From contig NZ_JADZAT010000014.1 of NCBI RefSeq assembly GCF_020852455.1, positions 62,001 to 126,000 of the forward strand: a stretch of 64,000 bases of DNA, given 5' to 3'. The notes under the pieces are model-generated. The model searched no databases. It was not told where the DNA came from and worked only from the letters and a program-made list of their open reading frames with translations. Origin of the DNA: Novosphingobium sp. GTDB taxonomy: Bacteria > Pseudomonadota > Alphaproteobacteria > Sphingomonadales > Sphingomonadaceae. Of the stretch, positions 10,794-19,936 are shown one piece after another. Each line of letters opens with the position of its first letter. Positions within the stretch are counted from its first letter, which is position 1. The position numbers and the translations under genes were made by a program.

Positions 10794-11279
10794 CTATCGA
10801 TACGGCGCATCGGCTTCAAGGTTCGCGGCAATCGCCCGCTCCCACTTGTCCCCGTTCGCCAGCAGTTTGGCCTTGTCGTAAAGCAGCTCTTCGCGCGTTT
10901 CGGTCGCGTATTCGAAGTTCGGCCCTTCAACGATGGCATCGACCGGGCAGGCTTCCTGGCAAAAGCCGCAGAAGATGCATTTGGTCATGTCGATGTCATA
11001 GCGCGTGGTCCGGCGCGAACCATCATCGCGCGGTTCGGCCTCGATCGTGATCGCCTGCGCCGGGCAAACTGCCTCGCACAGCTTGCAGGCAATGCAGCGT
11101 TCTTCGCCATTGGCGTACCGGCGCAGCGCATGCTCACCGCGGAAGCGGGGCGACAGCGGGTTCTTCTCGAACGGATAGTTGATCGTCGCCTTGGGCTTGA
11201 AGAAGTACTTCAAGGTCAGGAGGTGCGCTTTCACGAACTCCCACAGGGTGAACGATTTGATGAGTTGGGCGGCGGTCAT
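10794..11279 (-). CDS. nuoI: NADH-quinone oxidoreductase subunit I (two 4Fe-4S)
   Basis: NuoI (161 residues) carries clusters N6a and N6b. Two CxxCxxCxxxCP motifs are seen: C62, C65, C68, C72 and C101, C104, C107, C111. The chosen ATG (11277-11279) gives [10 protein letters not shown], matching the amphipathic start of alphaproteobacterial NuoI, and overlaps the stop of the preceding unknown gene as ATGA. An in-frame upstream ATG-like codon at 11300 would add seven residues inside the neighbour and is less likely. Confidence 0.97.
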   Translation of the reverse strand: MTAAQLIKSFTLWEFVKAHLLTLKYFFKPKATINYPFEKNPLSPRFRGEHALRRYANGEERCIACKLCEAVCPAQAITIEAEPRDDGSRRTTRYDIDMTKCIFCGFCQEACPVDAIVEGPNFEYATETREELLYDKAKLLANGDKWERAIAANLEADAPYR

Positions 11280-11731
11280 GACGCTTTCCTGGCAAGGCAT
11301 TGCGCTTGCATTGAAACGAGGAAGGGTGCGCGTTCTTTGCTGGCATCATCCGTTGAAACTGCACTGGGGACCAGCAAAAGGCGCAGCGAGCCATCGGTGC
11401 TCTTGGCGAAATTGATCATCGTGGCGCACGCCGCTTCGGTGAACATGCATGGGCCACCAGAGACCGCAAGGATCATGCCCGATTCGGGGCCCGTAGGCAG
11501 AAGCGCCATGTTTTTGCCGTCAATCTGGAATGGACTTTCTTTCCAATCGATCGAAGCCTTGTCACCCTTTAGCTCCAAACGAAAACGCAGAGCTTCTTTC
11601 GGCATTCCGCCGATTTTCGACGCGCTGGCCTTTTCCCCGTCAACCGAAATTGCGGCGATATTGGCAATCTCACAGTCGTATGAACCGGTCAGGCCCAAGA
11701 CTGCTGATGCAGCTAGAAATAAAGTGCTCAC
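11276..11731 (-). CDS. uncharacterised exported protein between nuoH and nuoI
   Basis: The 151-residue product is not recognised. It starts with a hydrophobic segment ([20 protein letters not shown]), likely a signal peptide or N-terminal anchor. The rest is a soluble mixed alpha/beta sequence with Cys residues (for example [13 protein letters not shown]). The GTG start at 11729-11731 overlaps the nuoH stop (GTGA) and the stop overlaps the nuoI ATG (ATGA), so the gene is translationally woven into the operon. The chance that it is a random frame is low because both junctions fit. Its base composition is visibly less GC-rich than the flanking nuo genes, suggesting later insertion. A role in complex I assembly is inference from position only. 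Confidence 0.8.
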   Translation of the reverse strand: MSTLFLAASAVLGLTGSYDCEIANIAAISVDGEKASASKIGGMPKEALRFRLELKGDKASIDWKESPFQIDGKNMALLPTGPESGMILAVSGGPCMFTEAACATMINFAKSTDGSLRLLLVPSAVSTDDASKERAPFLVSMQAQCLARKAS

Positions 11732-12768
11732 GCCCCCTGCCTCCACATCAGCCAACCGCTCACCACGCAGACAAACAGCAGGCTCACCGGCAAAAACACC
11801 TTCCAGCCCAGCCGCATCAGCTGGTCATAGCGGTACCGCGGGACGGTTGCCTTCACCCACGAGAAGATGAAGAAGAACGCGAAGATCTTGCCGAACAGCC
11901 AGATCCAGCCCGGGATCCAGTAGAGCGGTGCCCATTCGAGCGGGGGCAGCCAGCCACCCCAGAACAACGTGGCGTTGAGCGCGCACATCAACAGGACGTT
12001 GGCATATTCGCCCAGCCAGTAAAGCGCGAAGCTCATGCTCGAATATTCGGTCTGGTACCCGGCGACGAGCTCGCTTTCGGCCTCGGTCAGGTCGAACGGC
12101 GCGCGCTGGGTTTCGGCCATGCCGCTGATCAGGAACATCACCGCCATCGGAAACAGCAGTGGGTTAAAGCCATAACCGTTGAACAGGCCCAGGATATGCT
12201 CGCGCTGGTCCAGCACGATCCCGTTCATCTGGAAGGTGCCGGCGTACATCACCACGCAGATCAGGATGAAGCCGATCGAAACTTCGTATGAGATCATCTG
12301 GGCGCTGGCGCGCATTGCCGAGAAGAACGGATACTTTGAATTCGACGACCAGCCCGCGATGATCGTGCCGTAAACCCCCAGCGACGAGATCGCGAGGACA
12401 TAGAGCAGCCCGACGTTGATATCGGCCAGGATCGCGCGGCCATTGAACGGGATCACCGCCCAGGCCATCAGCGCCACGGTAAAGGTCAGGATCGGGGCGA
12501 GCAGGAATAAGCCCTTGCTCGCTCCCGCGGGCACGATGGTTTCCTGCAGGAACACCTTCAGCCCGTCGGCAAAGCTTTGCAGCAGCCCCCAGGGGCCAAC
12601 CACGTTGGGCCCGCGCCGCAGCGCCATCGCCGCCCAGACCTTGCGATCGACGTAGATGATCATCGCCACGCTGAGCATCAGCGGGAGGGCGATAAGGAGG
12701 ATGCCCGCGACCGTGGCGATCAGCCACGACCATTCGTAGGGCAGCCATTGTTGGAAGAACTCGGTCAT
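11728..12768 (-). CDS. nuoH: NADH-quinone oxidoreductase subunit H
   Basis: NuoH (346 residues) forms much of the quinone-binding chamber and contacts NuoB/D. Eight helices and the conserved loop segments (RRGPNVVGPWGLLQSFADGL near residue 45; EAESELVAGYQTEYSSMSF near 230) are present. The ATG at 12766-12768 overlaps the nuoG stop as ATGA; the frame upstream of it is nuoG in another frame. Length is typical for alphaproteobacteria. Confidence 0.97.
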   Translation of the reverse strand: MTEFFQQWLPYEWSWLIATVAGILLIALPLMLSVAMIIYVDRKVWAAMALRRGPNVVGPWGLLQSFADGLKVFLQETIVPAGASKGLFLLAPILTFTVALMAWAVIPFNGRAILADINVGLLYVLAISSLGVYGTIIAGWSSNSKYPFFSAMRASAQMISYEVSIGFILICVVMYAGTFQMNGIVLDQREHILGLFNGYGFNPLLFPMAVMFLISGMAETQRAPFDLTEAESELVAGYQTEYSSMSFALYWLGEYANVLLMCALNATLFWGGWLPPLEWAPLYWIPGWIWLFGKIFAFFFIFSWVKATVPRYRYDQLMRLGWKVFLPVSLLFVCVVSGWLMWRQGA

Positions 12769-14768
12769 TCCGCGGCCTCCGCGAAGGTCTCGCCGTGCAG
12801 CAGCTCGGCCGAGCAACGCTGCATGGTCACGCTGGCGCGCGCGATCGGGTTGGTGAGGTAGAAGTCCTTGATCGGATAGGCTTCAATGCTGCCCTTGGCA
12901 CCCGCTTTACCTTTCGGCAGAGCGCCATAGTCAGCCAGGCCTTCGCGGCCCAGTGCCGGCACTGCCTTGGCCATGGCCGCGCGCAGGCCCTCGAAGCTGT
13001 CGAAGCCCACCGAGACGCCCAGCGCATCGGCCATGGCACGCAGGATCGTCCAATCCTCACGCGCATCGCCCGGCGCGAAGACCGCCTTGTCGGCCCACTG
13101 CACCCGGCCTTCGGTGTTGACGTAGGTGCCGGGCTTTTCGCTGAAGGCGGCAGCCGGCAGGATCACGTCGGCGGCATGGGCGCCCTTGTCGCCATGGTGG
13201 CCGATATAAACGATCATGCTGTCGGCGAACCTGGTGTAGTCCACCTCGTCCGCGCCCAGCGAGATCAGCATCTTGGGCTTGGCCTTGACCAGATCGGCGA
13301 TGCCGCCCTTCTGCGCATAGCCAAGCATCAGCCCGCCCATGCGGGCAGCTGCCATGTGCAGCACGTTGAAGCCGTTCCAACCGTCACGCACTAGCTTGTA
13401 CTTGGCAGCGAGCGCGAGGCAGGCATCGAGCGCGCCCTTGCCCAGCCCGGCCCCGCCCAGGATCAGTGCGGGCCGCTGCGCAGCCTTGAACGCCGCTTCG
13501 GCGTCCTTGGGCAGCTTGTCGAGCACGGCCAGATCGGTGCCAAGGAAGCTTGCCGGATAGGTCGCCTCCCATTCGGGGCCGACCACGAAGACCTTTGCGC
13601 CGCACTTCACCGCCTTGCGCAGGCGGGTCTGGACCAGCGGCGCTTCCCAGCGGACCTGGCTGCCGACGATCAGGATCGCATCGGCGTCCTCGATCCCGGC
13701 CAGGCCCGAATTGAAATTCACCGCGGCAAGGCTCGAGCAATCGTAGTCGAGCCCGGTCTGGCGACCTTCCAGCAGGCTGGAGCCGAGCGCCCCGGCCAGC
13801 GCCTTGGCGGCAAACATTGTTTCGCAATCGACCAGATCACCGGCGACCACTGCCACCGACTTGCCCGGGTTGATCTTGCTCACGGCCTCAAAGGCCTCGG
13901 CCCAGGTCGCGGCGACCAGCTTGCCATCGCGGCGCAGCCAGGGCTTGTCGAGCCGGCGGCGGGTGAGGCCATCGACCTGGAACCGGGCCTTGTCCGAAAT
14001 CCATTCCTCGTTCACGTCATCGTTGACGCGCGGCAGGATCCGCAGCACCTCGCGCCCGCGGGCATCGAGGCGGATGTTGGCGCCGCAGGCGTCGGAAACG
14101 TCGATCGACAGGGTCTTCTTCAGCTCCCACGGGCGGGCTTCAAAGGCATAGGGCCGCGAAGTCAGCGCGCCGACCGGGCACAGGTCGATTACGTTGGCGC
14201 TCATCTCGTGCGTTGCCGCGCGTTCGAGATAGGTGGTGATCTGCATGTTCTCACCACGATAGAGCGCGCCGATTTCATCGACCCCGGCAATCTCCTCGCT
14301 GAAGCGCACGCAGCGGGTGCACTGGATGCAGCGGGTCATCACCGTGTTGATCAGCGGGCCCATGTACTTTTCGGTGACCGCGCGCTTCGCCTCGTGGAAG
14401 CGCGAGTGGCCGCGGCCATAGGCCACCGCCTGGTCCTGCAGGTCGCACTCACCGCCCTGGTCGCAGATCGGACAATCGAGCGGGTGGTTGATGAGCAGGA
14501 ACTCCATCACCCCTTCGCGCGCCTTCTTGACCATTTCGCTGTCGGTGCGGATTTCCTGGCCTTCGCTGGTCGGCAGCGCGCAGCTCGCCTGCGGCTTGGG
14601 CGGTCCGGGCTTCACCTCGACCAGGCACATCCGGCAGTTGCCGGCGATGCTGAGCCGCTCATGATAGCAGAAGCGGGGGATTTCCTTGCCGGCTAGCTCG
14701 CACGCCTGCAGGACAGTAGCGCCCTGCGGGACCTCGATTTCAACGCCGTCTACGGTAACTTTAGGCAT
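12765..14768 (-). CDS. nuoG: NADH-quinone oxidoreductase subunit G
   Basis: NuoG (667 residues) is the large peripheral-arm subunit. It has an N-terminal 2Fe-2S ferredoxin domain (CYHERLSIAGNCRMC near residues 34-48), the His-ligated 4Fe-4S motif (HPLDCPICDQGGECD near 97-112), a further 4Fe-4S site (CIQCTRCVRF) and a molybdopterin-oxidoreductase-like C-terminal domain without cofactor function. The shorter C-terminal domain, compared with the ~900-residue E. coli protein, is the mitochondrial/alphaproteobacterial form. ATG overlaps the nuoF stop by one base (TAATG). Confidence 0.97.
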   Translation of the reverse strand: MPKVTVDGVEIEVPQGATVLQACELAGKEIPRFCYHERLSIAGNCRMCLVEVKPGPPKPQASCALPTSEGQEIRTDSEMVKKAREGVMEFLLINHPLDCPICDQGGECDLQDQAVAYGRGHSRFHEAKRAVTEKYMGPLINTVMTRCIQCTRCVRFSEEIAGVDEIGALYRGENMQITTYLERAATHEMSANVIDLCPVGALTSRPYAFEARPWELKKTLSIDVSDACGANIRLDARGREVLRILPRVNDDVNEEWISDKARFQVDGLTRRRLDKPWLRRDGKLVAATWAEAFEAVSKINPGKSVAVVAGDLVDCETMFAAKALAGALGSSLLEGRQTGLDYDCSSLAAVNFNSGLAGIEDADAILIVGSQVRWEAPLVQTRLRKAVKCGAKVFVVGPEWEATYPASFLGTDLAVLDKLPKDAEAAFKAAQRPALILGGAGLGKGALDACLALAAKYKLVRDGWNGFNVLHMAAARMGGLMLGYAQKGGIADLVKAKPKMLISLGADEVDYTRFADSMIVYIGHHGDKGAHAADVILPAAAFSEKPGTYVNTEGRVQWADKAVFAPGDAREDWTILRAMADALGVSVGFDSFEGLRAAMAKAVPALGREGLADYGALPKGKAGAKGSIEAYPIKDFYLTNPIARASVTMQRCSAELLHGETFAEAAE

Positions 14769-16054
14769 TACTCAGCGGCCTCCCGCACGTTTTCGGCGAT
14801 CCGCTTTTCCAGCTCGGGCCGGAAGTGGCGGATCAGGCCCTGGATCGGCCAGGCGGCAGCATCGCCCAGCGCGCAGATGGTGTGGCCTTCGACCTGCTTG
14901 GTGACGTTCCACAGCATGTCGATTTCCTCGACATCGGCATCGCCGGTGCGCAGGCGTTCCATCACCCGCCACATCCACCCGGTGCCTTCGCGGCAGGGGG
15001 TGCACTGGCCGCAGCTTTCGTGCTTGTAGAAGTAGGACAGACGGCTGATCGCGCGGACGATGTCGGTGGACTTGTCCATCACGATCACCGCAGCGGTGCC
15101 AAGACCCGAGCCGACCTCGCGCAGGCCGTCGAAGTCCATCGGCGCGTCTTTGATCTGCGCCGCCGGGACCAGCGGGACCGAGCTGCCGCCCGGGATCACC
15201 GCCAGCAGGTTGTCCCACCCGCCGCGGATCCCGCCGCAGTGCTTCTCGATCAGCTCGCTGAACGGGATCGACATGCTTTCTTCGACCACGCAGGGCTTTT
15301 CGACGTGCCCGGAGATCTGGAACAGCTTGGTGCCCTTGTTGTTGTCCCGCCCGAAGCTGCTGAACCAGCTTGCGCCGCGGCGCATGATCGTGGGGGCAAC
15401 GGCAATCGATTCGACGTTGTTGACCGTGGTCGGGCAGCCATAGAGCCCTGCCCCGGCCGGGAACGGCGGCTTCAGGCGGGGTTGCCCCTTCTTGCCCTCG
15501 ATGCTTTCGATCATCGCGGTTTCTTCGCCGCAGATGTAGGCGCCCGCGCCGCGGTGGACGAAGACGTCGAAGTCATAGCCGCTCTTGGCCGCGTTCTTGC
15601 CGATCAGACCTGCGTCATAGGCTTCCTGCACGGCGGCGAACAGCGTCTCTGCCTCGCGGATGTATTCGCCGCGAATGTAGATGTAGGCGGCGCGCGCACC
15701 CATTGCGAAACCGGCGACCAGCGCGCCTTCGATCAGCTTGTGCGGATCGTGGCGAATGATTTCGCGGTCCTTGCACGATCCCGGTTCGGACTCGTCGGCG
15801 TTGATGACCAGGAAGCTGGGCCGGTTGGGGTTCGGCTCCTTGGGCATGAACGACCACTTGAGCCCGGTCGGGAACCCTGCCCCGCCGCGCCCGCGCAGGC
15901 CGCTCGCCTTGATTTCCTCGACGATCGCGTCGCGGCCCTTGGCGAGGATCGCCTTGGTATTGTCCCAATCCCCACGCGCCTGCGCGGCCTTCAGGTTCCA
16001 CGGCTGGTAGCCGTAGAGGTTGGTGAAAATGCGGTCCTTGTCAGCGAGGCTCAC
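14768..16054 (-). CDS. nuoF: NADH-quinone oxidoreductase subunit F (FMN, NADH site)
   Basis: NuoF (428 residues) oxidises NADH and passes electrons through FMN to cluster N3. The glycine-rich FMN/NADH segment [16 protein letters not shown] (about residues 58-73) and the 4Fe-4S motif [12 protein letters not shown] (near 345) are visible. The start is GTG at 16052-16054 with AAGGGGA six bases upstream, overlapping the stop of the small gene before it as GTGA. The open frame continues upstream to 16369, but those residues are the shadow of nuoE and the small gene. Confidence 0.96.
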   Translation of the reverse strand: MSLADKDRIFTNLYGYQPWNLKAAQARGDWDNTKAILAKGRDAIVEEIKASGLRGRGGAGFPTGLKWSFMPKEPNPNRPSFLVINADESEPGSCKDREIIRHDPHKLIEGALVAGFAMGARAAYIYIRGEYIREAETLFAAVQEAYDAGLIGKNAAKSGYDFDVFVHRGAGAYICGEETAMIESIEGKKGQPRLKPPFPAGAGLYGCPTTVNNVESIAVAPTIMRRGASWFSSFGRDNNKGTKLFQISGHVEKPCVVEESMSIPFSELIEKHCGGIRGGWDNLLAVIPGGSSVPLVPAAQIKDAPMDFDGLREVGSGLGTAAVIVMDKSTDIVRAISRLSYFYKHESCGQCTPCREGTGWMWRVMERLRTGDADVEEIDMLWNVTKQVEGHTICALGDAAAWPIQGLIRHFRPELEKRIAENVREAAE

Positions 16055-16221
16055 GACTTGTCCCCTTCCGATCGGTTCGATCCGAAGATTCCGAGACCGC
16101 CCATGAGGCATCCAAGGATAGCCCAAACCACCCAGTTTCCGCCATTGATGAACTTCATGACTGCGAGCAGCAGGAAGACAATCCCGACAATCGGCAGGCC
16201 AGACTTCATTGCCTTTGCCAT
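16051..16221 (-). CDS. small membrane protein between nuoE and nuoF (56 aa)
   Basis: A 57-codon frame fits exactly between nuoE and nuoF: the ATG at 16219-16221 shares one base with the nuoE stop (TGATG) and the TGA at 16051-16053 overlaps the nuoF GTG. The product (begins [16 protein letters not shown], ends [10 protein letters not shown]) has two hydrophobic stretches, about residues 9-23 and 28-47, with a positively charged first segment. It resembles no family I recognise. Without it there would be an unexplained 165-base gap in an operon that otherwise has overlaps. The flanking start and stop overlaps are the main evidence that it is real. Confidence 0.75.
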   Translation of the reverse strand: MAKAMKSGLPIVGIVFLLLAVMKFINGGNWVVWAILGCLMGGLGIFGSNRSEGDKS

Positions 16222-16889
16222 CACCAATCCCCCCGGTAATCGTGGTTGGCCTTGACCATCTGCTTGAGCGTGGTTGGCCCGCCCGAAGGCTCAACCGTGT
16301 GGCGACCCGGTTCCTGCGTTCCGGCCTTTGGGCTCTTGCCCGCAGCCAGCGCATCGAGCACCGCGTCAAGCCGGTCGGCGGTCAGGTCTTCGAAATTGTC
16401 GTCGTTGATCTGGACCATCGGGGCTGATGCGCAGTTGCCCATGCATTCGACCTCGGTCAGCGTCCACAGGCCATCGTCGCTGGTGTGGCCCTTGGCCATA
16501 CCGCGCTTCTTGCAGGCGGCCAGGATATCATCGCTGCCACGCAGCATGCACGGGGTGGTGCCGCAGACCTGCACGTGGAACCGGCCGACCGGGACCAGGT
16601 TGTACATGGTGTAGAAGCTGGCCACCTCGACCACGCGGATGATCGGCATGTCGAGGTACGCCGCGACATATTCCATCACCGGGATCGGCAGCCAGCCCTG
16701 GGTCTGGGTTTCCTCACCCACCTGGCGCTGGGCATAGTCGAGCAGCGCCATCACTGCCGAACGCTGCCGCCCCGCCGGATAACGCGCGATCGCTGCCTTG
16801 GCCTTGGCTTCCCAGGCCTTGGAGAACGCAAACTTGCCCCACCGCGCGCGCAGTTCAGGGGTATCGGGTTCGAGATGACGGTCAGCCAC
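16221..16889 (-). CDS. nuoE: NADH-quinone oxidoreductase subunit E (2Fe-2S)
   Basis: NuoE (222 residues) is the thioredoxin-fold partner of NuoF with cluster N1a. The ligands are C109, C114, C149 and C153 (CGTTPC and CMGNC). The C-terminal ~45 residues beyond the fold, rich in Gly/Pro and ending [16 protein letters not shown], form an extension absent from E. coli NuoE but usual in alphaproteobacterial and mitochondrial forms. The start is GTG at 16887-16889, overlapping the preceding small gene by 8 bases. Confidence 0.96.
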   Translation of the reverse strand: MADRHLEPDTPELRARWGKFAFSKAWEAKAKAAIARYPAGRQRSAVMALLDYAQRQVGEETQTQGWLPIPVMEYVAAYLDMPIIRVVEVASFYTMYNLVPVGRFHVQVCGTTPCMLRGSDDILAACKKRGMAKGHTSDDGLWTLTEVECMGNCASAPMVQINDDNFEDLTADRLDAVLDALAAGKSPKAGTQEPGRHTVEPSGGPTTLKQMVKANHDYRGDW

Positions 16890-17094
16890 GGCTCAATCCA
16901 AATGTGTTGAACTTGGGCAACTTGATTGCTGCCCAATAGTAGAAGGCGATGACCGATCCGCCGCCAAGCATTGCAGCAAGGTTTGGGCCGATTGTATCGC
17001 CAAAGGCACCCACTGCCGCGTACTGCGTCATCTTTGCGAATCCGATCAGCAGAGCAACGACCGGCAACATTGCAAGGATCTTCAGCACCCTCAC
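16882..17094 (-). CDS. small membrane protein between nuoD and nuoE (70 aa)
   Basis: This 70-residue product has two hydrophobic segments (about residues 4-21 and 40-57) and a short polar tail ending [13 protein letters not shown] at 17092-17094 overlaps the nuoD stop (GTGA) and the stop lies 8 bases inside nuoE. No family was recognised. Its placement and coupling parallel the E/F small gene. A complex-I accessory or assembly role is possible but unsupported beyond position. Confidence 0.78.
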   Translation of the reverse strand: MRVLKILAMLPVVALLIGFAKMTQYAAVGAFGDTIGPNLAAMLGGGSVIAFYYWAAIKLPKFNTFGLSRG

Positions 17095-18302
17095 CGGTCA
17101 CACTCCCCGAACACCACGTCGATCGCGCCAAGGATGGCGGTCGCGTCGGGCAGCATGTGGCCCTTGCACATGAAGTCCATCGCCTGAAGGTGGCTGAAGG
17201 CGGTCGGGCGGATCTTGCAGCGGTACGGCTTGTTCGAGCCGTCCGACACCAGATAGACCCCGAATTCGCCCTTGGGACTTTCAGTCGCGACGTAAACCTC
17301 GCCCGCGGGCACGTGGAAGCCTTCGGTGTAGAGCTTGAAGTGATGGATCAGTGATTCCATCGACTGCTTCATCTCGGCCCGCTTGGGCGGGGAGACCTTG
17401 CCGTCGGTGCTGGCGACCGGGCCCGAGGGCATGTCGCGCAGGCACTGCTTCATGATCCTGGCCGACTGACGCACTTCCTCGACGCGAACCATGAACCGGT
17501 CATAGCAGTCCGAATTGGTGCCGACCGGCACTTCGAAGTCCATCCGGTCATAGACGTCATAGGGCTGCGCCTTGCGGATATCCCAAGGGATCCCGGCGGC
17601 GCGGATCATCGGGCCCGAAAAGCCCCAGGCCAGCGCGTCTTCCTTGCTGACCTTGGCGATATCGACATTGCGCTGCTTGAAGATGCGGTTGTCGATCACC
17701 AGGCTCATCGCGTCTTCGAACAGCCGCGGCAGCCGGTCGTCGAGCCAGGCGCCCAGATCGTCGAGCAGCGCCTGCGGCACGTCCTGGTGGACCCCGCCGG
17801 GGCGGAACCAGGCCGAATGCATGCGCGCGCCCGAAGCGCGTTCGAAGAAGTTGAGGCAGTCCTCGCGGATTTCGAACAGCCACAGGTTCGGCGTCATCGC
17901 GCCGACGTCCATCACGTGCGACCCCATGTTGAGCATGTGGTTGCAGATCCGGGTCAGCTCGGCGAACAGCACGCGCAGGTATTGCCCGCGCAGCGGCACT
18001 TCGACGTTGAGCAGCTTTTCGATCGCCAGGACGTAGCTGTGCTCCATCCCCAGCGGCGAGCAATAGTCGAGCCGGTCAAAGTACGGCAGCGCCTGAAGAT
18101 AGGTCTTGTTTTCGATCAGCTTTTCGGTGCCGCGATGAAGCAGGCCGACATGCGGATCGACGCGTTCGATGATCTCGCCGTCCAGCTCCAGCACCATGCG
18201 CAGCACGCCGTGCGCGGCCGGGTGCTGCGGGCCGAAGTTGATCGTGTAGTTGGTGATGACTTCATCGCCGGTGGTGGGCGACTGTTCGAGAGTGAAGCTC
18301 AT
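17091..18302 (-). CDS. nuoD: NADH-quinone oxidoreductase subunit D
   Basis: NuoD (403 residues) is the 49-kDa-type, hydrogenase-like subunit at the quinone site. Hallmarks include [21 protein letters not shown] (about residues 25-45, slightly modified here), [12 protein letters not shown] and the C-terminal DVVFGECDR. It is separate from nuoC, unlike the fused gene of E. coli. ATGA overlap with nuoC upstream. Confidence 0.97.
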   Translation of the reverse strand: MSFTLEQSPTTGDEVITNYTINFGPQHPAAHGVLRMVLELDGEIIERVDPHVGLLHRGTEKLIENKTYLQALPYFDRLDYCSPLGMEHSYVLAIEKLLNVEVPLRGQYLRVLFAELTRICNHMLNMGSHVMDVGAMTPNLWLFEIREDCLNFFERASGARMHSAWFRPGGVHQDVPQALLDDLGAWLDDRLPRLFEDAMSLVIDNRIFKQRNVDIAKVSKEDALAWGFSGPMIRAAGIPWDIRKAQPYDVYDRMDFEVPVGTNSDCYDRFMVRVEEVRQSARIMKQCLRDMPSGPVASTDGKVSPPKRAEMKQSMESLIHHFKLYTEGFHVPAGEVYVATESPKGEFGVYLVSDGSNKPYRCKIRPTAFSHLQAMDFMCKGHMLPDATAILGAIDVVFGECDR

Positions 18303-18931
18303 GCCTTGCCTCCCTCCGCCTTTTCATCGCCCGGCAGCACATAGTCTGCGCCTTCCCACGGGCTAAGAAAATCGAACTGACGCAGGTCTTGGGCCAGCTT
18401 GACCGGTTCATAGACCACGCGTTGTTCCTCGTGGCTGTAGCGCAGCTCGACATAGCCGGTCAGCGGGAAATCCTTGCGGAACGGGTGGCCTTCAAAGCCA
18501 TAGTCGGTCAGGATCCGGCGCAGGTCCGGGTTGCCATCGAACACCACGCCGTACATGTCGAACACTTCGCGTTCGAGCCACCCGGCGTTGGGCCACAGCC
18601 CGGTTACGCTGGGCACCGGAGTATCCTCAGCCGCAGAAACCTTCACCAGCAAGCGGTGGTTCTTCGTCACGCTGAGCAGCATGTAGACCACTTCGAACCG
18701 TTCAGCCCGATCGGGGTAATCAACCCCGGCCATTTCCATCAGCTGCTGGTATTCGTGCTTGTCACGCAGCAGCTTCAGGGCATCGACGATCCCTTCGCGC
18801 GCTACGGTGATCACGACTTCGCCATGCTCTTCCCGGGCGGAAATCGCCAGCTTGCCCAGTGCCTTGGTCAGCGCATCGACAACGCCATCGTTGGGCGCGC
18901 AGCGCGGCGCGGAATGGAGGACCTTGCTCAT
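18299..18931 (-). CDS. nuoC: NADH-quinone oxidoreductase subunit C
   Basis: NuoC (210 residues) is the 30-kDa-type subunit of the peripheral arm. The signature [18 protein letters not shown] and the [20 protein letters not shown] segment are clear. An unusual N-terminal ~20 residues and a C-terminal Glu/Gly/Lys tail are not conserved features. It overlaps both neighbours by 4 bases. Confidence 0.97.
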   Translation of the reverse strand: MSKVLHSAPRCAPNDGVVDALTKALGKLAISAREEHGEVVITVAREGIVDALKLLRDKHEYQQLMEMAGVDYPDRAERFEVVYMLLSVTKNHRLLVKVSAAEDTPVPSVTGLWPNAGWLEREVFDMYGVVFDGNPDLRRILTDYGFEGHPFRKDFPLTGYVELRYSHEEQRVVYEPVKLAQDLRQFDFLSPWEGADYVLPGDEKAEGGKA

Positions 18932-19482
18932 CGTTCGATCGTCCCGACCCGGCGGATCTTGCGCTGCAGCTGCATCACGCCATAGAGCAGCGCCTCGGCA
19001 GTCGGCGGGCAGCCGGGCACGTAGATATCGACCGGAACGATCCGGTCACACCCGCGCACGACAGAATAGCTGTAGTGGTAGTAGCCGCCGCCATTGGCGC
19101 AGCTGCCCATCGAGATGACGTATTTCGGCTCCGACATCTGGTCATAGACCTTGCGCAGCGCCGGGGCCATCTTGTTGCACAGCGTGCCGGCCACGATCAT
19201 CACGTCCGACTGGCGTGGGCTTGCGCGCGGGGCAACGCCGAAGCGCTCCATATCGTAACGCGGCATGTTGACGTGGATCATCTCGACCGCGCAGCAGGCA
19301 AGGCCGAAGGTCATCCACCACAGCGAGCCGGTGCGGGCCCACTGGAACAGGTCCTCGGTCGAAGTGACAAGGAACCCCTTGTCATTCACTTCCGAAGTCA
19401 GGTCGTTGAAAAAGCCCGCGTCAGGCGCGGTAACCGGACCGTTCCACAACGGGCGGCCAAGGGCATCAACCGGAACGCTCAT
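18928..19482 (-). CDS. nuoB: NADH-quinone oxidoreductase subunit B (cluster N2)
   Basis: NuoB (184 residues) holds the terminal cluster N2 next to the quinone. The four cysteine ligands are C63, C64, C128 and C158 ([24 protein letters not shown]). The ATG at 19480-19482 overlaps the nuoA stop as ATGA; a TTG two codons upstream (19488) is open but gives a larger overlap and is less likely to be used. Confidence 0.97.
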   Translation of the reverse strand: MSVPVDALGRPLWNGPVTAPDAGFFNDLTSEVNDKGFLVTSTEDLFQWARTGSLWWMTFGLACCAVEMIHVNMPRYDMERFGVAPRASPRQSDVMIVAGTLCNKMAPALRKVYDQMSEPKYVISMGSCANGGGYYHYSYSVVRGCDRIVPVDIYVPGCPPTAEALLYGVMQLQRKIRRVGTIER

Positions 19483-19853
19483 TCCCAATCCAGAGCCCCC
19501 ATTTTCCAGGCATAGACAAGACCGAACACCAGTTCGGCAATAAAGACCATCATCGTCATCCAGGCGGCCCAGCCCAGATCAAGGAAGCTGACCGCCCAGG
19601 GAAACAGGAAGGCCGCTTCAAGGTCAAAGACGATGAACAGGATCGCCACCAGATAGAACCGCACATCGAACTGGCTGCGCGGTTCTTCGAAAGCGGGAAA
19701 GCCGCATTCGTACTCGCTGAGCTTTTCGTCGGTCGGCTGGTGGGTGCCGGTCAGGCGTGCAACGCCCATCGGCAGGAACACGAACAGGGCCGAAAGCGCG
19801 AAGGCGATCCCCAGAAAGATAAGGATCGGCAGATATTGTGACAGATCGACCAC
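19479..19853 (-). CDS. nuoA: NADH-quinone oxidoreductase subunit A
   Basis: NuoA (124 residues) has three helices and the conserved loop [24 protein letters not shown] segment (residues ~46-64). The start is GTG at 19851-19853; the ribosome site is weak (AGCGGGA about 8 bases upstream). It heads the operon: the 83 bases up to the next gene (19854-19936) must hold the nuo promoter, if there is a separate one, but I see no clear sigma-70 pair, only short GC-rich palindromes. Confidence 0.97.
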   Translation of the reverse strand: MVDLSQYLPILIFLGIAFALSALFVFLPMGVARLTGTHQPTDEKLSEYECGFPAFEEPRSQFDVRFYLVAILFIVFDLEAAFLFPWAVSFLDLGWAAWMTMMVFIAELVFGLVYAWKMGALDWE

Positions 19854-19936
19854 GTAGAATCCCGCTGCTTAAGAGTCGGCAACGGCCCGCCTCTAGGCCC
19901 GTGCATGGCCGGGCGCAAGGGCCGGATTGGCCCGAT

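Noticed and set aside
14825..16255. Long open frame (476 codons) on the plus strand opposite nuoF
   Set aside because: It is a GC-rich antisense shadow of nuoF; the protein is His/Arg/Asp-rich with no family pattern, and the minus-strand gene is certain.
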